Of a stretch of 64,000 bases of DNA, positions 44,673 to 57,287 are shown piece by piece (the first letter of the stretch is position 1; each line of letters begins with the position of its first letter). The notes below the pieces were generated by a model. The model saw nothing but the letters and a program-made list of their open reading frames with translations. It was not told where the DNA came from and searched no databases. The translations under genes and the position numbers were made by a program. The stretch comes from Allacma fusca (Eukaryota; Arthropoda; Collembola; Symphypleona; Sminthuridae). Location of the stretch: NCBI GenBank assembly GCA_947179485.1, contig OX359246.1, forward strand, positions 1,302,001 to 1,366,000. The letters run 5' to 3'.

Positions 44673-46452
44673 TAGAAATGCCTATGGTCTGGTCCGGACC
44701 ATTTAAATTTAAAATGGTCCGTTATTGGTCTGGTCCGGTCTGGTCCCAGATTTGTATGGCCTGGTCCGATCTTATTCAACACTTGGACCAGACCAGATAC
44801 AATTGGTCCAGCTTCAGGACCAGACCACACCTGATCACAGGACAATGGTCTGAAAAGTACGCAAAATAAAAATTTACGAGCTAACGAAATCCCATGGAAC
44901 AAATTAAACCCAACATTTATATGGAATCAAAGAAAAATTTAACGGGATTAAATGAGATTATTTAATTCCTCTCAATGGTTTTCTGGGCCATAGTCCGGAG
45001 CAGAGCTGCTTTCAGGTATTAAACAATCAGGATCCGCACCTGAACCCGACCCGAACCTGACATTTCAGGTAAAAATTTTCTTCGACCCGAACTTGCTCAG
45101 TCGGATCCGGGCAAATACTTTACTTGTCAGGTATTTTTCGTCGGGTATAACTAGAATACCCGAACCTGAAAAATTACCTGAAGTTCGGATCCGACCCGAA
45201 CCTGACCCGAACCGAACCCGACCCGAACATGAACCCGCACTTGACTTTCAGGTATTGCAATCGACCGCATGTTAATCTCATCGATAGCTCTAAAGGTTTG
45301 AATATGCAGACTCAAAATACAAAGAAATTTATGATTCTCATCACAGTAAGTGAAATGGCTATATGCTGCTGATTTCTTTGCTTGCCTATGGTCTTGTCTT
45401 CTGTCATCTTCACTCTGATTTAATTCTTTAATGACTTCGGTTACTTCTTCACTCATGTTGAAAACTTAGTTTCTATTTGAACACTTAAAGTTCATGATAA
45501 ATATATCTAAATTATTACTTGCTTCTAATCATCAAATAAAAAATCGTTGAACTTTAACTCTCATAGATAATTACCACACAAGCATGGTTGACGGTTTGCT
45601 AAACACTTCGGAATTCGATCTTCCTACAGGGATTTGATTTTTGTAAATCTTCCTTTCCGAATTTTCCTGCTGAATCTTATGTCACTGAAGGGAGGTCCTC
45701 AACGATTTAAAAAATCCCTATTGGCAAAAATAATTTCAGTACACGACGTTAAATCCTTGTCAAATAAGATCGAACAAATCTAAAAATCCCCGTTTTCACA
45801 AAACAAAATTTACTGAAACCTGCCAACAAATTAGAAAATCCCTGCCAAAATAAGGTCAACGTATTTAAAAATCCCTATTCTGAAAACAATCCCTTCCTTT
45901 TGAGATTTTCGCTGCCAGAAATATTTTTCACTGTGAAGAATATTCCCCTCTTCCAATATAAATCTGACCCATACCACCCTGTTTTTCCCAACCAAGTGCC
46001 CTTATAAATATTGCATGCAGAATTGAAGGTTTCATTCACGTGAAGTTTGAATTTTATTCGCGGAAATAAATACCTGCAAATTACCTGAAATGTCAAGTTT
46101 AAGTTCAGGTATTTCATGTACTGCGACCCGAACCTGAACCCGATAAAGTGTTCAGGTATTTTGTTTTTACCCGAACTTGACGGCAACCCGACCTGAATTT
46201 TCAGCTGCGGATCTTGCAACTACCCGCACTCGACCCGAGAATCGGGTACTTTATTTTAGCTAACCCGAACCCGAACCCGACGCGACGGGTATTTTTCAGG
46301 TACTACCTGATACTTGCAAGCAGCTCTGGTCCGGAGCATGGTCTTTGGTGTGGTCTGGTCTGATAAGCTGGACCAGACCAATTGTTTGGTCTGAGTTTTG
46401 GGTCAGACCAGTTTGATAAAATCTGAATCAGACCAGACCATTAGCATCAATA
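44673..46452. mobile_element. Second-level element (GGTCTGGTCC arms)
   Basis: Termini TAGAAATGCCTATGGTCTGG and the inverse at the right (CCAGACCATTAGCATCAATA) are flanked by a perfect 8-bp duplication GTTTCTAG (44665-44672, 46453-46460). The arms are GGTCTGGTCC words and inverses. The unique centre is displaced by the element at 45001. Confidence 0.88.
45001..46328. mobile_element. Third-level hAT-like element (ACCCGAACCTGA arms)
   Basis: Termini CAGAGCTGCTT / AAGCAGCTCTG are flanked by a perfect 8-bp duplication GTCCGGAG (44993-45000, 46329-46336). The arms repeat CCCGAACCTGA-type words (45025-45260, 46075-46310). The centre contains AAAATCCCT repeats (45620-45925) related to 51270-51617, possibly a fourth insertion. 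Confidence 0.92.
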
Positions 46453-46784
46453 GTTTCTAGAATAATTCGTGTTCCAGAAGTGCGAACAAGCGAGGGAGAA
46501 GAACGCACGAAGGAAGCAAACTTTGGAACTAGGCTACTTGAATCGGTACTTGAAAATGCAAGTTCGGGTTCAAGTAAAATCGATGCCCAGACCAGAACTT
46601 GAACTTGATCCTTAGTTGAAGTCAATTCTGTGGGCTTGCACTTGGACCAGAACCGACTTGAAGTTCCAAGTTCGGATCCAGCAAATACTTGAACTTGACC
46701 CGATTCAACCAAGTAGAAACGCTCATGATCCCGAACTTGACCTGACTTGATACTTGTCAAGTACTACTTGAACTTGAGCGCAGC

Positions 46785-48573
46785 CAGAGGTGTGGAATAT
46801 TTTGAAATACTGTATTTGAAATAGTATTTGAAATACATTTAGTATTTTGTATTTGATATTTTTCTAACCGTAAAATGTTTAAGGTATTTCGTATTTTGTC
46901 AGCACCAACATGTCTACCATATTTTGTATTTCGTATTTTGAAGATCACGAACGTGATAGTATTTTGTATTTATTTATTTTGTAAAATTTACCCACCCCGT
47001 ATTTCAAATACAAAATGTAGTTTTAAAATACATGACTCTGGCAGTTGTTAAGGTCGTCTCTAAAACATGTCCAAATAAATACTTTAAAGGTAAAATCACT
47101 AATTTAAAACATTTTGAAACCAGTTTTTGAAACTTGTTTGACTGATTTGAAGAACTTACTTACTGGATAAATACATAACATTCAATGGATCTGAGAACTA
47201 TAAAGTTGGCTAAATTAGTGACGCGAATATAAATACACCCAGGAGTTATAAGATTATTTGTTTAAAGGAAAAATATTGTGTACGTGCACAACTCAACACA
47301 AGTTTAATAACATGCAGATACCTTACGTTAGCTGATTCATTTATAAATATCGTATTATTTGGCTGAATTATACAAAATACTTTGAGAGAATAAACTTTAG
47401 ATTAAGCATGAGATCGGTTGGGATAAAACACAAATCCGAACCGTAACTGAACCGAACCGAAGTTTTCGGTTAATTTTTTGTCAAAATCTGAACTGAACCG
47501 TTTTGTTCGGATAAAAAATACTCCTATCCGAAACCGAACCGCCATACATCGGTTCGGATGATTTTCATAACCGAACCGTTTGTCGGTTATCCGAATAACC
47601 GAGACAATATTGCCCTTTCTGAACATCTTTATTTTAATAAAAATGGCGTTCAATTATCAACAATTACTACACTAAGTTTTATCAAATTATACCTATTATT
47701 TAACTTCAAATGAAAACTAAAAATATAAAGACCAAATGGACACAAACCTCGCTTTTCATCCTTTTTTTGAAGGCTCAATGCTCCCGGTTGTTTATGTTCT
47801 TATTAAGAAGGCGGAGGTTTCCACTGATGGCATATCAGTTGTAGTAAAAAGGCGCTTATTTAATTTAAGCTAAAAATTAAATAATGGTGTTTGCAATAAT
47901 TACAATGTGATTAACAAGTGTATACCTGCTCGCGGTCCATGCGTTGTGGTTTCTAAATATATTTCAGATGCATAATGAAACAATCGTTTGTCTCGAGAAA
48001 TTCATGCTACAGCCGTTCTCGATTACGATTTGCTCAAAATTTTAGGAACGAAATTCAAAATCGGTTATCCGTCGGTTTAACCGAGCGGATACATTTACTT
48101 CATCCGAACCGAACGGATAAATTCATATTTAAAACCGAACCGATCCGAAACCGATATCCGGTTAGGCATTGACGTATCCGAACCGTTCAGTTATTTCAAT
48201 TCGGTTACGACATTTCTAACCGAACCGTCGGTTTCGGTTAACCGATGGTCGGATAACCGCGTTAAACCGAACCGATCTCATGCTTACTTTAGATACATCT
48301 CAGACATGTATTTTGAGATAAATTTGGGAGTATTTTCAATATGTATTTTGTATTTCAAATACGGTATTTTAATTTGATATTTTCTCTTTTCGTTGGAAGC
48401 AAAGTATTTTATTTTGTATCTTGCCCAAATGACTCCAGATATTTGTATTTTATTTTGTATCTTAACTAAGTTACACCTGGTATTTGGATTTTGTATTTGT
48501 ATTTTAACTTTTCTAAAAATGTACTTGTATTTTGTATTTCAATAGTAAATTTCACGTATTTTCCACACCTCTG
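46785..48573. mobile_element. Second-level hAT-like element (GTATTTTGTATTT arms)
   Basis: Termini CAGAGGTGTGGAA / TTCCACACCTCTG; flanks AGCGCAGC (46777-46784) and AGCGTAGC (48574-48581), 8 bp with one mismatch. Arms of ATTTTGTATTT words match those of the 38335-39201 element, so both belong to one family. It splits the right TIR of the outer element. Confidence 0.9.
47403..48286. mobile_element. Third-level element (AACCGAACCG arms)
   Basis: Termini TAAGCATGAGATCGGTT and exact inverse; perfect 8-bp duplication CTTTAGAT (47395-47402, 48287-48294). The arms (47403-47610, 48055-48286) repeat CCGAACCGAA and CGGTTATCCG words. It lies within the element at 46785-48573. Confidence 0.92.
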
Positions 48574-48593
48574 AGCGTAGCTCTGCTTTTAAT

Positions 48594-50447
48594 CCACAAG
48601 TTCATCAACTTCCGAGTGACCCCCTGATTGGTCAGACGCATGGGTTCAAAAGGGAACCCATCAACCAAGTTAAAACTGATGCGCTCTATGTTAATTATCC
48701 CAGAATTATGATGTGTTCTTTATTTCGGAACCTTGAATTAGTTCTTTTGAACTGCCTGTCTCCAATAGTGCAAAGCTGTTTTTGATTTAAGTTTTGTTGC
48801 ACGTGCGCTCCCCCAACCACGGTGGGCGTTTTGGTTTTTAATACAAGCTACGTACGCTCGGGCAGGGGCGGGCAGCAGAAGCACGTAATATAAACACTAA
48901 ACCTCCCCGTTAATACTAACAAACAGCCAAGTTGATGCTAATTCGATCGGTTTCTTTCAAAAAATGTCCTAAACTGCATTAACACTGGTTTAGATTTACT
49001 TGTGTAAAGTATAATTACAAACAGACATCAATGCGGAAACCACTTAACCCAGAATATGCAGGAATTGCTCACATGCACTTTTAAAATTGATAGTCCGTCG
49101 ATGAGTAAGCTTAATGCATCTGCCAATCACACGTTACTCACTGTAAGTGTAAGTATTCTCTCCATATTTGACTTTAATCCAAAGTGCACTTACAAAATTT
49201 TAGAAACACCCATCATGTGTGTCTGCCTCAAAGTCCAAAATAGAGTCCGAACGTCCCTTGACAACTACTCATAGTTCTGGAAGTATTTTAGGAGTCCGAA
49301 TACAGACCCGTGTGATACCTTATGTTCAAGTGTCCATCGAGCGATGAAATGTTCGACAGAATCTTCCTCGAGTTAGGTTTCCTCTTCACTGCTTGAGTCG
49401 TACTAAAGATTGTTTTGTAGCTTCTTTTATAATTGATTCCAATTCGTCTTCATATGAACTAGAGCGTTGATCAGAAGTTTTAAGAGATCAGTGTAAAGAT
49501 ACTTTGCGGTGGAGACCTGAGATTCGTCACGTCTTGAAAGAAGTGACAGAACAGTGTAATCGTCAGAAGTTTGCTTTGAGAGCGGTTTTGGATTCAGCTT
49601 TCAAACTGGATTATGTACTTTTATACACCTATGTCGTCGATAGTAAGTAGGTACACATGCATTTGTTGTGGTTTCGAAAGGCTCATACACAAAACTTTGC
49701 AAAACTTCAATATTAATTTCATAGTATAGATCTGACGAAACACTTGAAATAATTAGGATGACAGAGTTCCCTTTAATAAAATTATAAAATACTTACGGCG
49801 AATATTTAAACTTTATTTATATACAGACAAACCAATGACTTGATTTGACCGTTTCTAATAAAGTAAACTTTGACCTTTTGAAACAAAAGCCTACCCACTG
49901 AAGACGTCCCTTTGATTGCATGCACGTGGACACATTTGTGACAACAAGAGTTTATAAGTTACCCCAAGCATTAAACTCTGACTTACAATTCCCGTCTCAC
50001 TAATGCCAAAGACGTCCCATCCTGTTACTACGTTTTTAAATTTTGTAATCCATGCAAATCTCCAAAACCGACAATTAGGCCACTGTTCTGCCGCTTCGAT
50101 ATTCAATTTGTTAGAGCCTACTTCCTAGTTGAATTTAATTAAATTTATCCCATCACTGGTATATTGGACCCCTTCAATTCGATCGATTGTTGCCGTCACA
50201 AATTTCGCTTCTTTTATTGGGAGAACCTTCATATTGTTTCAGTTCTTCTTAATGCCTTTTGTTGTCAGTCTTCTCCTTTTTTGTCCAAGTGAGATGCACA
50301 CTTTTGGTAACTTGGTTTTCAGTGTATGTTTTTGATTCGAAATAACAATGGCGACAAAACGGTCCTTAAGTTGTACCACAAAGGGCTTGATTTTGAGTTG
50401 TTTCTTATATGGAATCGCTTTGTATCCCAGATTTTTACTGTCAAGAA
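48594..50447. other. Intergenic, no gene firmly seen
   Basis: A possible exon lies near 49510-49651: a 47-codon open stretch (WRPEIRHVLKEVTEQCNRQK and on) ending at a GTAAGT-like donor. It has no identifiable partner exon. Confidence 0.25.
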
Positions 50448-51243
50448 CAGTGGTTGTTACCGGATCGGGTAAAACCGGGGTACATAGGAACGAGTACGGG
50501 AACAAATATTTTGTTCCCATCCAGTTTGGGTACGGGAATAGGAAATCTGCACACATATCCTTGCCGTAACGATATTGTTTTAATAACTCCTTTTTCAGTA
50601 CAGGTTCGATATTTTCTAGAGGAGTTCTACTAATTAAAATAATTATTAGTTTATTCTTTTGTTGCACGTTTTGCTCTTGAAAAATTGATTGCTCGAATTA
50701 TTGTTTTTTTCAAATAAGACTAACAAAGGGAAACTATAATCCGAGCTGGCATATAGTTTTCAGATATTTTGTGTATGCCGAAATTTATCTATGGGCCAGC
50801 ATTTGATCTTAAACATTAATTATTATTAATTTAAACCTTCATCAACATTCAATTTTATTGCTGGAATAGAATATCACTGCTCCATTCATTGTTGCATCCT
50901 TTCACAGAATGACATTTTAGTGTTTCGATCTACCCGGTACATAATCTCTGAAGAATGGAGCAATTAGTTATTACGTTGTTGCGTTTGCTATAGGGGTGCT
51001 GTTGTGTGAGTGCACATTGTCTGTTTTGTATCGGCAAAACGAAGGGTTTGGTAGTTCCTGATAATAATTTTTACCACACCTAAGTACAGCACGACCTGGA
51101 CTCGGGACCGGAACGGGAACACTAGCTGTGGGTACGGGTACGGGTCCACTAATTCAATTTCGGGGTACGGGAACAGGAATGGGTCCGTGTACAAATTTTT
51201 ATTAAATTTATGGGAACGGGTACCTAAAATACTGTTCCCACTG
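50448..51243. mobile_element. Probable inverted-repeat element (GGGTACGGGAAC arms)
   Basis: The left arm (50448-50545) and right arm (51095-51243) carry inverted GGGAACGGGTAC words. The likely ends are CAGTGG at 50448 and CCCACTG at 51243, which fits the CAGNG style. I found no matching 8-bp flanks, so the exact ends are uncertain. Confidence 0.55.
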
Positions 51244-51269
51244 TCACGGGAACGGTTCAGGGAACACTT

Positions 51270-51617
51270 AAGCCAGGGGTCGGATTTTTGTAAATCTCAC
51301 TGGAAGATTATTTTTGATTTGTGCTGGTTGTAATGTCCCTGTTCGACGCAAGTTTAAAATTCCCAAAATAATTTCCGTAATACACCTCAACAAATTCAAA
51401 AATCCCTGCCCAAAAAAGAACAGCAAATTTGAAAATCCCTGCTGACAAAAAATGGTTTCCGTAAATCACCTCAACAATTTCGAAAATTCCTGCCCAAAAA
51501 AGAACAACAAATTTAAAAATCCCTCCTGACAAAAAATGGTTTCCGTAAATCACCTCAACAATTTCGAAAATTCCTGTCCAAACAAAAGCGACAGATTTGA
51601 GAATCCCTGTTTGTAAT
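51270..51617. repeat. AAAATCCCTGC repeat element
   Basis: It starts CAGGGGTCGGATTTTTGTAA and ends GAGAATCCCTG. Inside are two near-identical units of about 120 bp with AAAATCCCTGC and GGTTTCCGTAAATCACCTCA. Related words lie at 45620-45925. No TSD found. Confidence 0.6.
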
Positions 51618-52859
51618 CCCGTTTGAAAATTTACCTGCTGAAAACATTTTTACCCTGGGAAGATTCTTCCCGTCTTGGACAGTATGCAATCGAGTTCCTA
51701 CTCAGGGCTGAAAAAACATATTATGTATTTGTATTCTATCGTGAACATACGCTTGCTTTTCAGGTTCATCGAAATGTGAGTAAAATCCTTATGCAGTCTG
51801 TGCTACTATGTTAAATAATGACAATTGTTGAAACTCAAATTTCGCTCTCATGTGAAACGTACTTCAGAAAATAATTGACCAGAGACGTCTGGAATTATAA
51901 TAGTAACGCAAAACAAGGAGAGCTAATTTGATTGTGCTAAAAACTAATTTAGTTAGAAATATTACATATTGAAATTGTAAGAACATGCTAAATAGTTAAT
52001 TACCACCACCTTTACGCAACAAGGGATAGAAAAGTCTTGATATCGACATTTTTGAAGTTTATGTAAATTATTGGGAGAAACCTTAAGTTTTGTGTAGGAT
52101 ATTTTTTCGGGTTAGAATTACAATCTAAAATCTTTTAAGGGAATAAAGGGAACGTTATTTAATTTTTCTGCTAAAAATTACAACAAATTGTAAATCAAAT
52201 TATGAAAATGTACTTCTGTCGGATAAATCGCAAATACGTAGTAGTAGTAATATGCTAGTATATATTATATCAATATATGCAGCATAATTACCAATATGTA
52301 GACTAGTAAATCATATTACCGTGTCCGGATTTTGGGACTAGGTGTTGTTATGTTTAAATAAATAATTACTTTGAAAATATCCAAGCTACTATTCTTGGAC
52401 CGTCAAGGTAGTGTTCCTGAAATATACATTCTGGAATAAATTCAGAATTCTCTGACAGCTAAATAAAATATTCTGACACATAATACATAAAGATTGTCAT
52501 CTGTTCGTAAAAGTCTATGCATATAGGTACATATACGTGGTGTACTTATAATTATAACTTATAATTTATCCATTTTAGTATATTTTTTGCATGTAAGAAT
52601 AAAAAATGTAGCAAAGATTGCCACATGTGCGTAAAAGTATATGTATAATTATACATAGATACATATATGTATGTAATAATAATAATATCGGCAATTTTAA
52701 ATCACCAAGCTTAACTTCAGTTTCTGAATTAAGGCATACTACACAAATTAATTTGTACAAAAAATATTGGATTGTCGTTTGGAATTTTTGTCGTCAACAT
52801 ATATACATAAATTATAGATTTTTCATTTTAAAGAATATTTACAAGCCAAATTATTATAT

Positions 52860-52952
52860 TAAGTTATTACTTCTGGATTTTAAGAAAGCAATTACATTTG
52901 TGGATCATAACGTGCTGTTTGAATATTTAATTAGAAGTGGGCCCAAATGTTG
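52860..52952 (+). pseudogene. LINE reverse-transcriptase fragment
   Basis: One frame reads KLLLLDFKKAITFVDHNVLF then EYLIRSG. This is RT motif A of non-LTR retrotransposons (LDFxKAFDxVDHxxL), including the catalytic Asp. A stop follows at 52969 and no other RT block is legible, so it is a short dead remnant. The flanking 51.6-52.8 kb is AT-rich with nothing else recognised. Confidence 0.7.
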
Positions 52953-53499
52953 TATTAAAACTCATTTGTAACCGGCTTAGGCAATTTAAGTTTAGTTGAA
53001 AATTAATTAAAATTGAACAACGTTTTGTTCCGTCCTCACAAGCTTTAACTGTTGTCCTTTTCAAGAAGTTATGAATAGGAATTGTTATAGAAGTTAATAA
53101 TATGCGGAACAGGAATTTGCGACGAAACGAAGTTTCCGATTTGTAAAATAGGGGTTTCGTTAGAATTCCGCATGCGGTGAATTGGGACTGCGTTGAATTT
53201 ATTAAAACTAATTTGTGAAAACGTCTTGCTCAAAATAATGATAATTTTGTGAATGATTCTTATTCAGCACAATGTTAAAATTTTTGTAGTATACTGTACA
53301 TTTGAGTCGATTTAGAAGTCCATTGAGCAAGACTGGAGTGCACTCATGAGCTGGACAGTTTTTTCTAGCAGAACTGTTTGTCAGTTCAGAAAGGAAGTTA
53401 ATGAGGTATTCCACTTAGTTATGTTCTAAATTTTTCAGGATTTATTTGTATGTACATACATCAAGTTTTCCATTTCTTCTGCAACTTTTATTGTACTGT

Positions 53500-54517
53500 A
53501 AAAAACAGCGGAAACTTCATTGCAGTTCGTCATCCGGCAGCTGTCAGCCCTCCTAAATATTTACATTTAGGATACCAAGAAAAATATACAACTCATTATT
53601 CAAAAATTGCATATATCAAATATGTATTCCTATATACCGAAAATTTAAATATTAGTCAACATTATGCACGTATGTATATACCAATTTCAAATTTCCTACA
53701 AACCGAGGAGCAAATTTATTTACACATTTGACCAGAATCTAAATATTGAAAACTTTTCTCTGTAACCTAGAAGAAGCTCACGTCCATTTTCACTCTTGGG
53801 TCCAAACTTCTTTTGGCCCAAACCTTTACTGCAATAATAACTCCTTAGACACTATTTTTGATCCAGTTTATCTTCTATCTTGTTGTTGAACGCTGCAGAA
53901 ATTATTTTTAGCCGGAGCACTTCACAGCCAGCTACTGCTGGCTTAGAATGGCAAATGTAAATAAGGAAGGCAGTAAATAGTTGCATGCAATTGCTATAGC
54001 CTTGCAGCAGTAGATCGCTCCGACGGACCACTCTCTCAAATCAGAAGGGAGGATATTATTCCTAATTAAAATCTTACCTTGACTTTCTCTGGGTCAAATA
54101 TGAGATAATTTGTGCGACAATATTATTCACATCAGAGCATCAATATCCTGGGGATCCGCTTGCCACATTCTCATCATAAATTTAACATAAAAATAAGGGA
54201 ACTTCTTGAACTTTGAAAGTAATAATTCTTTCCACTTACACACTTATCTTTAACTTATAGGAAGTTCACGGCCTCTTTCATACATGTGTCCAAACTTCTT
54301 AAGACATTATTGAGATAAAAGTATTGTAACTTTTTATATGTTCGTTCCAATTTATCCCATTTCTGGATAATACTTCCAATAATCTTGACCATCTCTGGAC
54401 CAAGTACGAGAAAAGCTTCGTACTAAACATACTCACTTTGATACTTTTGAGTTTCTCAACACAGAAAGACAACAGCAAGGAAACATTTTCCTGCAAATTT
54501 GCTGGAAGTAGTTATTT
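53500..54517. repeat. Duplicated 5' flank of receptor copy 2
   Basis: The block GAAG(C/T)TCACG...CCAAACTTCTT occurs twice here (about 53771 and 54258) and once at 41890. The block 53930-54180 (GGCAGTAAAT, CAAATCAGAAG, GGATCCGCTTGCCACATTCT) recurs near 61500 and 62870-63005, upstream of copy 3. Confidence 0.8.
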
Positions 54518-54601
54518 GTGCTGAAGAAAATTGTGCCTAAAAACATTGACTTTTATTTTCAGTATAAATACGGAGAGATTACCAATCTTTCGGATTACAG
54601 T

Positions 54602-55492
54602 ATGACGGGACCCGTCATGCATGAAACGATCTTCTGGGTTTTAATAACGATTTTTATAACCGGACTGATCGGCAATGTTTGGGTTGTGGTTCATTTACTC
54701 CAGAAAGTAACCAAATGGACTGGTGTCAACTTCTTCTTTGCAAATATTGCGGGAGCAAGCATACTCTACTCATTGACAATTCCAATTTACTTGGCCTTTC
54801 AATTCCCGGTTCAAAGTTCGACATTCGAGTGGATAAAAAATGAGGGATTTTGTTATTTCTTCGTCTGTGGTGGAGCTATTTTCTGGGAAGCCCCAGCTCT
54901 GTCGCTTTTGTGCCTGACCATCGAACGATGTTTATCACTGCGGCGTCCAGCGACATCTATGAAGACTAGCACCAGTTGTTGGGTTATTCTAATAATTTGG
55001 ATTTCGACTTCCATTATTTGTCTGCCAGAATTTATTTTGGCGCGGTATGCAGATTACGGGTATGAGAATGACCAAAATAAAGTTTGCGGTACGGACTGGT
55101 CCAATTGGGAATTTTTACAAGTAATCCGCGAGTCGTTTCAAATTGTAGTGCTACTCGTGGTTGGAATCCTTTGCTGCTGGATTTTCTTCACTATGAATTG
55201 TCAGGAGGAAGGACCTGAAATATCGTTGCAATCCACATGGGAGGCGAAAGCAGGTCGAAAACTTACGGAGCTGACTTATTGCATTGGTCCGATGTTTGCA
55301 CTGTGCTGTGTTCCGTTTAGAATACTGTTGATTTTGTATGTACAGTTTGATGACCTTTTTTACGATGATAATGATTTGTTCTTGACCTTAGATAATTTCA
55401 CCAGTACATGGGATTATTGTTCGGTTCTAGTTTTACCATTACTTTACCTCTGCAAACATCCTTATCAAAGGGAACTCAACCGACCCGTCTAA
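54602..55492 (+). CDS. Rhodopsin-like (class A) receptor, copy 2
   Basis: The frame is open from about 54518, but the codon that is ATG in copy 1 is ATT here. The first in-frame ATG is 54602, giving about 296 residues. TTTTATTTTCAG at about 54550-54561 is a good acceptor, so an upstream coding exon is likely. Same features as copy 1: GLIGNVWVVV in TM1, LTIERCLSLRR after TM3, ALCCVP in TM6, LPLLYLCKHPY in TM7. The ICL3 block CQEEGPEISLQSTWEAKAGR is nearly identical to copy 1. The extracellular loops and TM5 differ most, which is where ligands bind in this class. Confidence 0.78.
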   Translation: MTGPVMHETIFWVLITIFITGLIGNVWVVVHLLQKVTKWTGVNFFFANIAGASILYSLTIPIYLAFQFPVQSSTFEWIKNEGFCYFFVCGGAIFWEAPALSLLCLTIERCLSLRRPATSMKTSTSCWVILIIWISTSIICLPEFILARYADYGYENDQNKVCGTDWSNWEFLQVIRESFQIVVLLVVGILCCWIFFTMNCQEEGPEISLQSTWEAKAGRKLTELTYCIGPMFALCCVPFRILLILYVQFDDLFYDDNDLFLTLDNFTSTWDYCSVLVLPLLYLCKHPYQRELNRPV

Positions 55493-55721
55493 ACTGAAGG
55501 AGTAAATACATCGACATTGTAATCCACTTTTGGAGACCACGAGTGAAAAGTCACAACTGTGAATGCATGTTTTCTGCCTGTTCGGTAATATATTATAACT
55601 GCAAAAATAATCAGAAGCCACTTTAATTTATTTTCATTGAGCTGATGTGCTGTAATTTATCAATCTCATGAAAATAATTTTCTACATAATATGTACATAT
55701 ATCTATATGCATCATTAATGA

Positions 55722-55773
55722 GATCTATCAAGACGTCAAGCAAATTTCCCTGCGGAGCAGGGCTTTTTACTAG
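55722..55773 (+). mobile_element. Miniature Helitron-type 3' end insert
   Basis: Relative to the flank of receptor copy 1, about 66 bp is extra. It ends in hairpin CCCTGCGGAGCAGGG (55748-55762), then CTTTTTACTAG (ending 55773), then T: the Helitron 3' signature, similar to the terminus at 36799-36825. Around it the host word GCATCATTAATGA is present twice (55709-55721, 55775-55787), which Helitrons do not normally create. Confidence 0.65.
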
Positions 55774-55849
55774 TGCATCATTAATGACATCTACGTTTAC
55801 TTGTCTTCGATTTGAAATTCTCGCATTTTCTTTAAATTACGGTGAAAAC

Positions 55850-57279
55850 GGCATAATATGAACGTGAACAGGATACTTGAGAATACTTAGTTGAAATTTT
55901 CCAATGAGTTGTTTCCAAGCAAAGGTATCCACATTTCCCGCATGATTTAGTTGAGACGTTAAAACACAGCGTCTGCTGTGCACTACTGCTCCAAGTACTT
56001 CTGAAATAAATTCAGAAATTATAAGCTATAAAAAGTTGTAATTTATAACTGAAATTCGTGATTCACTAAAGACTAACAAAGTATCTACAAAATATAATAT
56101 TCGTTATAAACTCGATATTCTGAATCGCCAAACTTAAATTCAATTACTGAATTAAGGCCTACTACACAAATTAATTTTCACGGATATATATGTCGGATTT
56201 AATAAATATTTATCGAATGGAACCTCACAAGCGACAAAGTTGGTCAAGAATAATTATTATTTCTAATATTAATTAATGTACGGGTACGTAAACATACTAC
56301 AAAATATGCTGAAACATAAAGATGCAACATTAATGAGAGAAGCATAAATTTATTCAAATTTACAGTGGTTCTCACAATGACGATTCCCCGAATACAACAA
56401 ATAAGTACTTACATAATTTAAAAATACACAGTATGGTTTTTACAATGTAATAGTTATTAAATTTTGTAATTTTACAATTTATTATGTAAATGATTATATA
56501 AAAATTTTCACGAACCTCCTAAACTCGGTATAATTCTGCAGCGCGGAGAGCCTCGGGGGGAAACGTTATTGACCTCTGTATATGTTGAGAGGAAGCTGTG
56601 CAACACAAAATTAAAGAAAATTTATTTTGCTCATTAGTCAATTGGAATTTGAAATCAAAGACACTTATTTTCCCACAGAATTGTGCACAATCGTTTGGAA
56701 TAATTACATTGAGGTATTTTTTATTTATTTGCATTTTCATTATTTTCAAGAAAATAGATGCTACTTGAGTTTATGCCATGCACATAACTTTGAATAATAT
56801 GTCCACGTGTTTTTTCGCAATCAGTTAATTGGATATTTTTAACATTAAAATAAACGCCTTACATAGTTAAAAAAATCCGTGGTGACAAAAATAAACTGCT
56901 ACCAGTTTAACGGGATAGAATTACCTATTTCTCCTTATATCGGGCACTATGGTCCTTGATTATACATATACGGTTATATATATCTGCTAATAAATACGGG
57001 AACGAGATATTTTGAAAACGCGAGCAATGAGAGCAGGCAATGAACGAGAGAAACGAAGCAGAACAAAAATCTGGTTCTTGTTGAAATATGTAATACATAA
57101 ATTGCAACTCACAAAATCTGGTTAATATCATTTAATTTCATTCAATTTCACTAATCGAAATAATCACAAACGCAAAATGCTTAGAATTGGGAATGGACCA
57201 TGAAATTATGCAAAAGATAAGGACAAATGAAATCCACCAATAATCGAAATTAGGACCACAAACTTGTCTCTGGCCTTGA
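55850..57279. other. Intergenic, no gene seen
   Basis: The first 200 bp are the duplicated receptor 3' flank; the rest is AT-rich unique sequence. Confidence 0.35.
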
Positions 57280-57287
57280 CCCTTGAC

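Larger units (their letters stand above)
44162..48585. mobile_element. Outer hAT-like element of the 44-48 kb nest (ACTTGAACTTG arms)
   Basis: The left end CAGACCTGCTATCGGGTCAA and right end ...TTGAGCG|TAGCTCTG (split by a later insertion at 46785) are imperfect inverted repeats. The flanks CTTTTAAA (44154-44161) and CTTTTAAT (48586-48593) form an 8-bp duplication with one mismatch. Arms 44162-44390 and 46540-46780 repeat ACTTGAACTTGA-type words. Two other elements are inserted in it, each with its own nested insertion. Divergent TIRs and TSD fit its being the oldest layer. Confidence 0.8.

Noticed and set aside
49510..49651. Exon-like 47-codon stretch ending at a GTAAGT-like donor
   Set aside because: No partner exon, no domain, and a frame this short is common by chance.
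50440..51251. TSD for the GGGTACGGGAAC element (GTCAAGAA versus TCACGGGA)
   Set aside because: Too few matching bases; ends left as uncertain.
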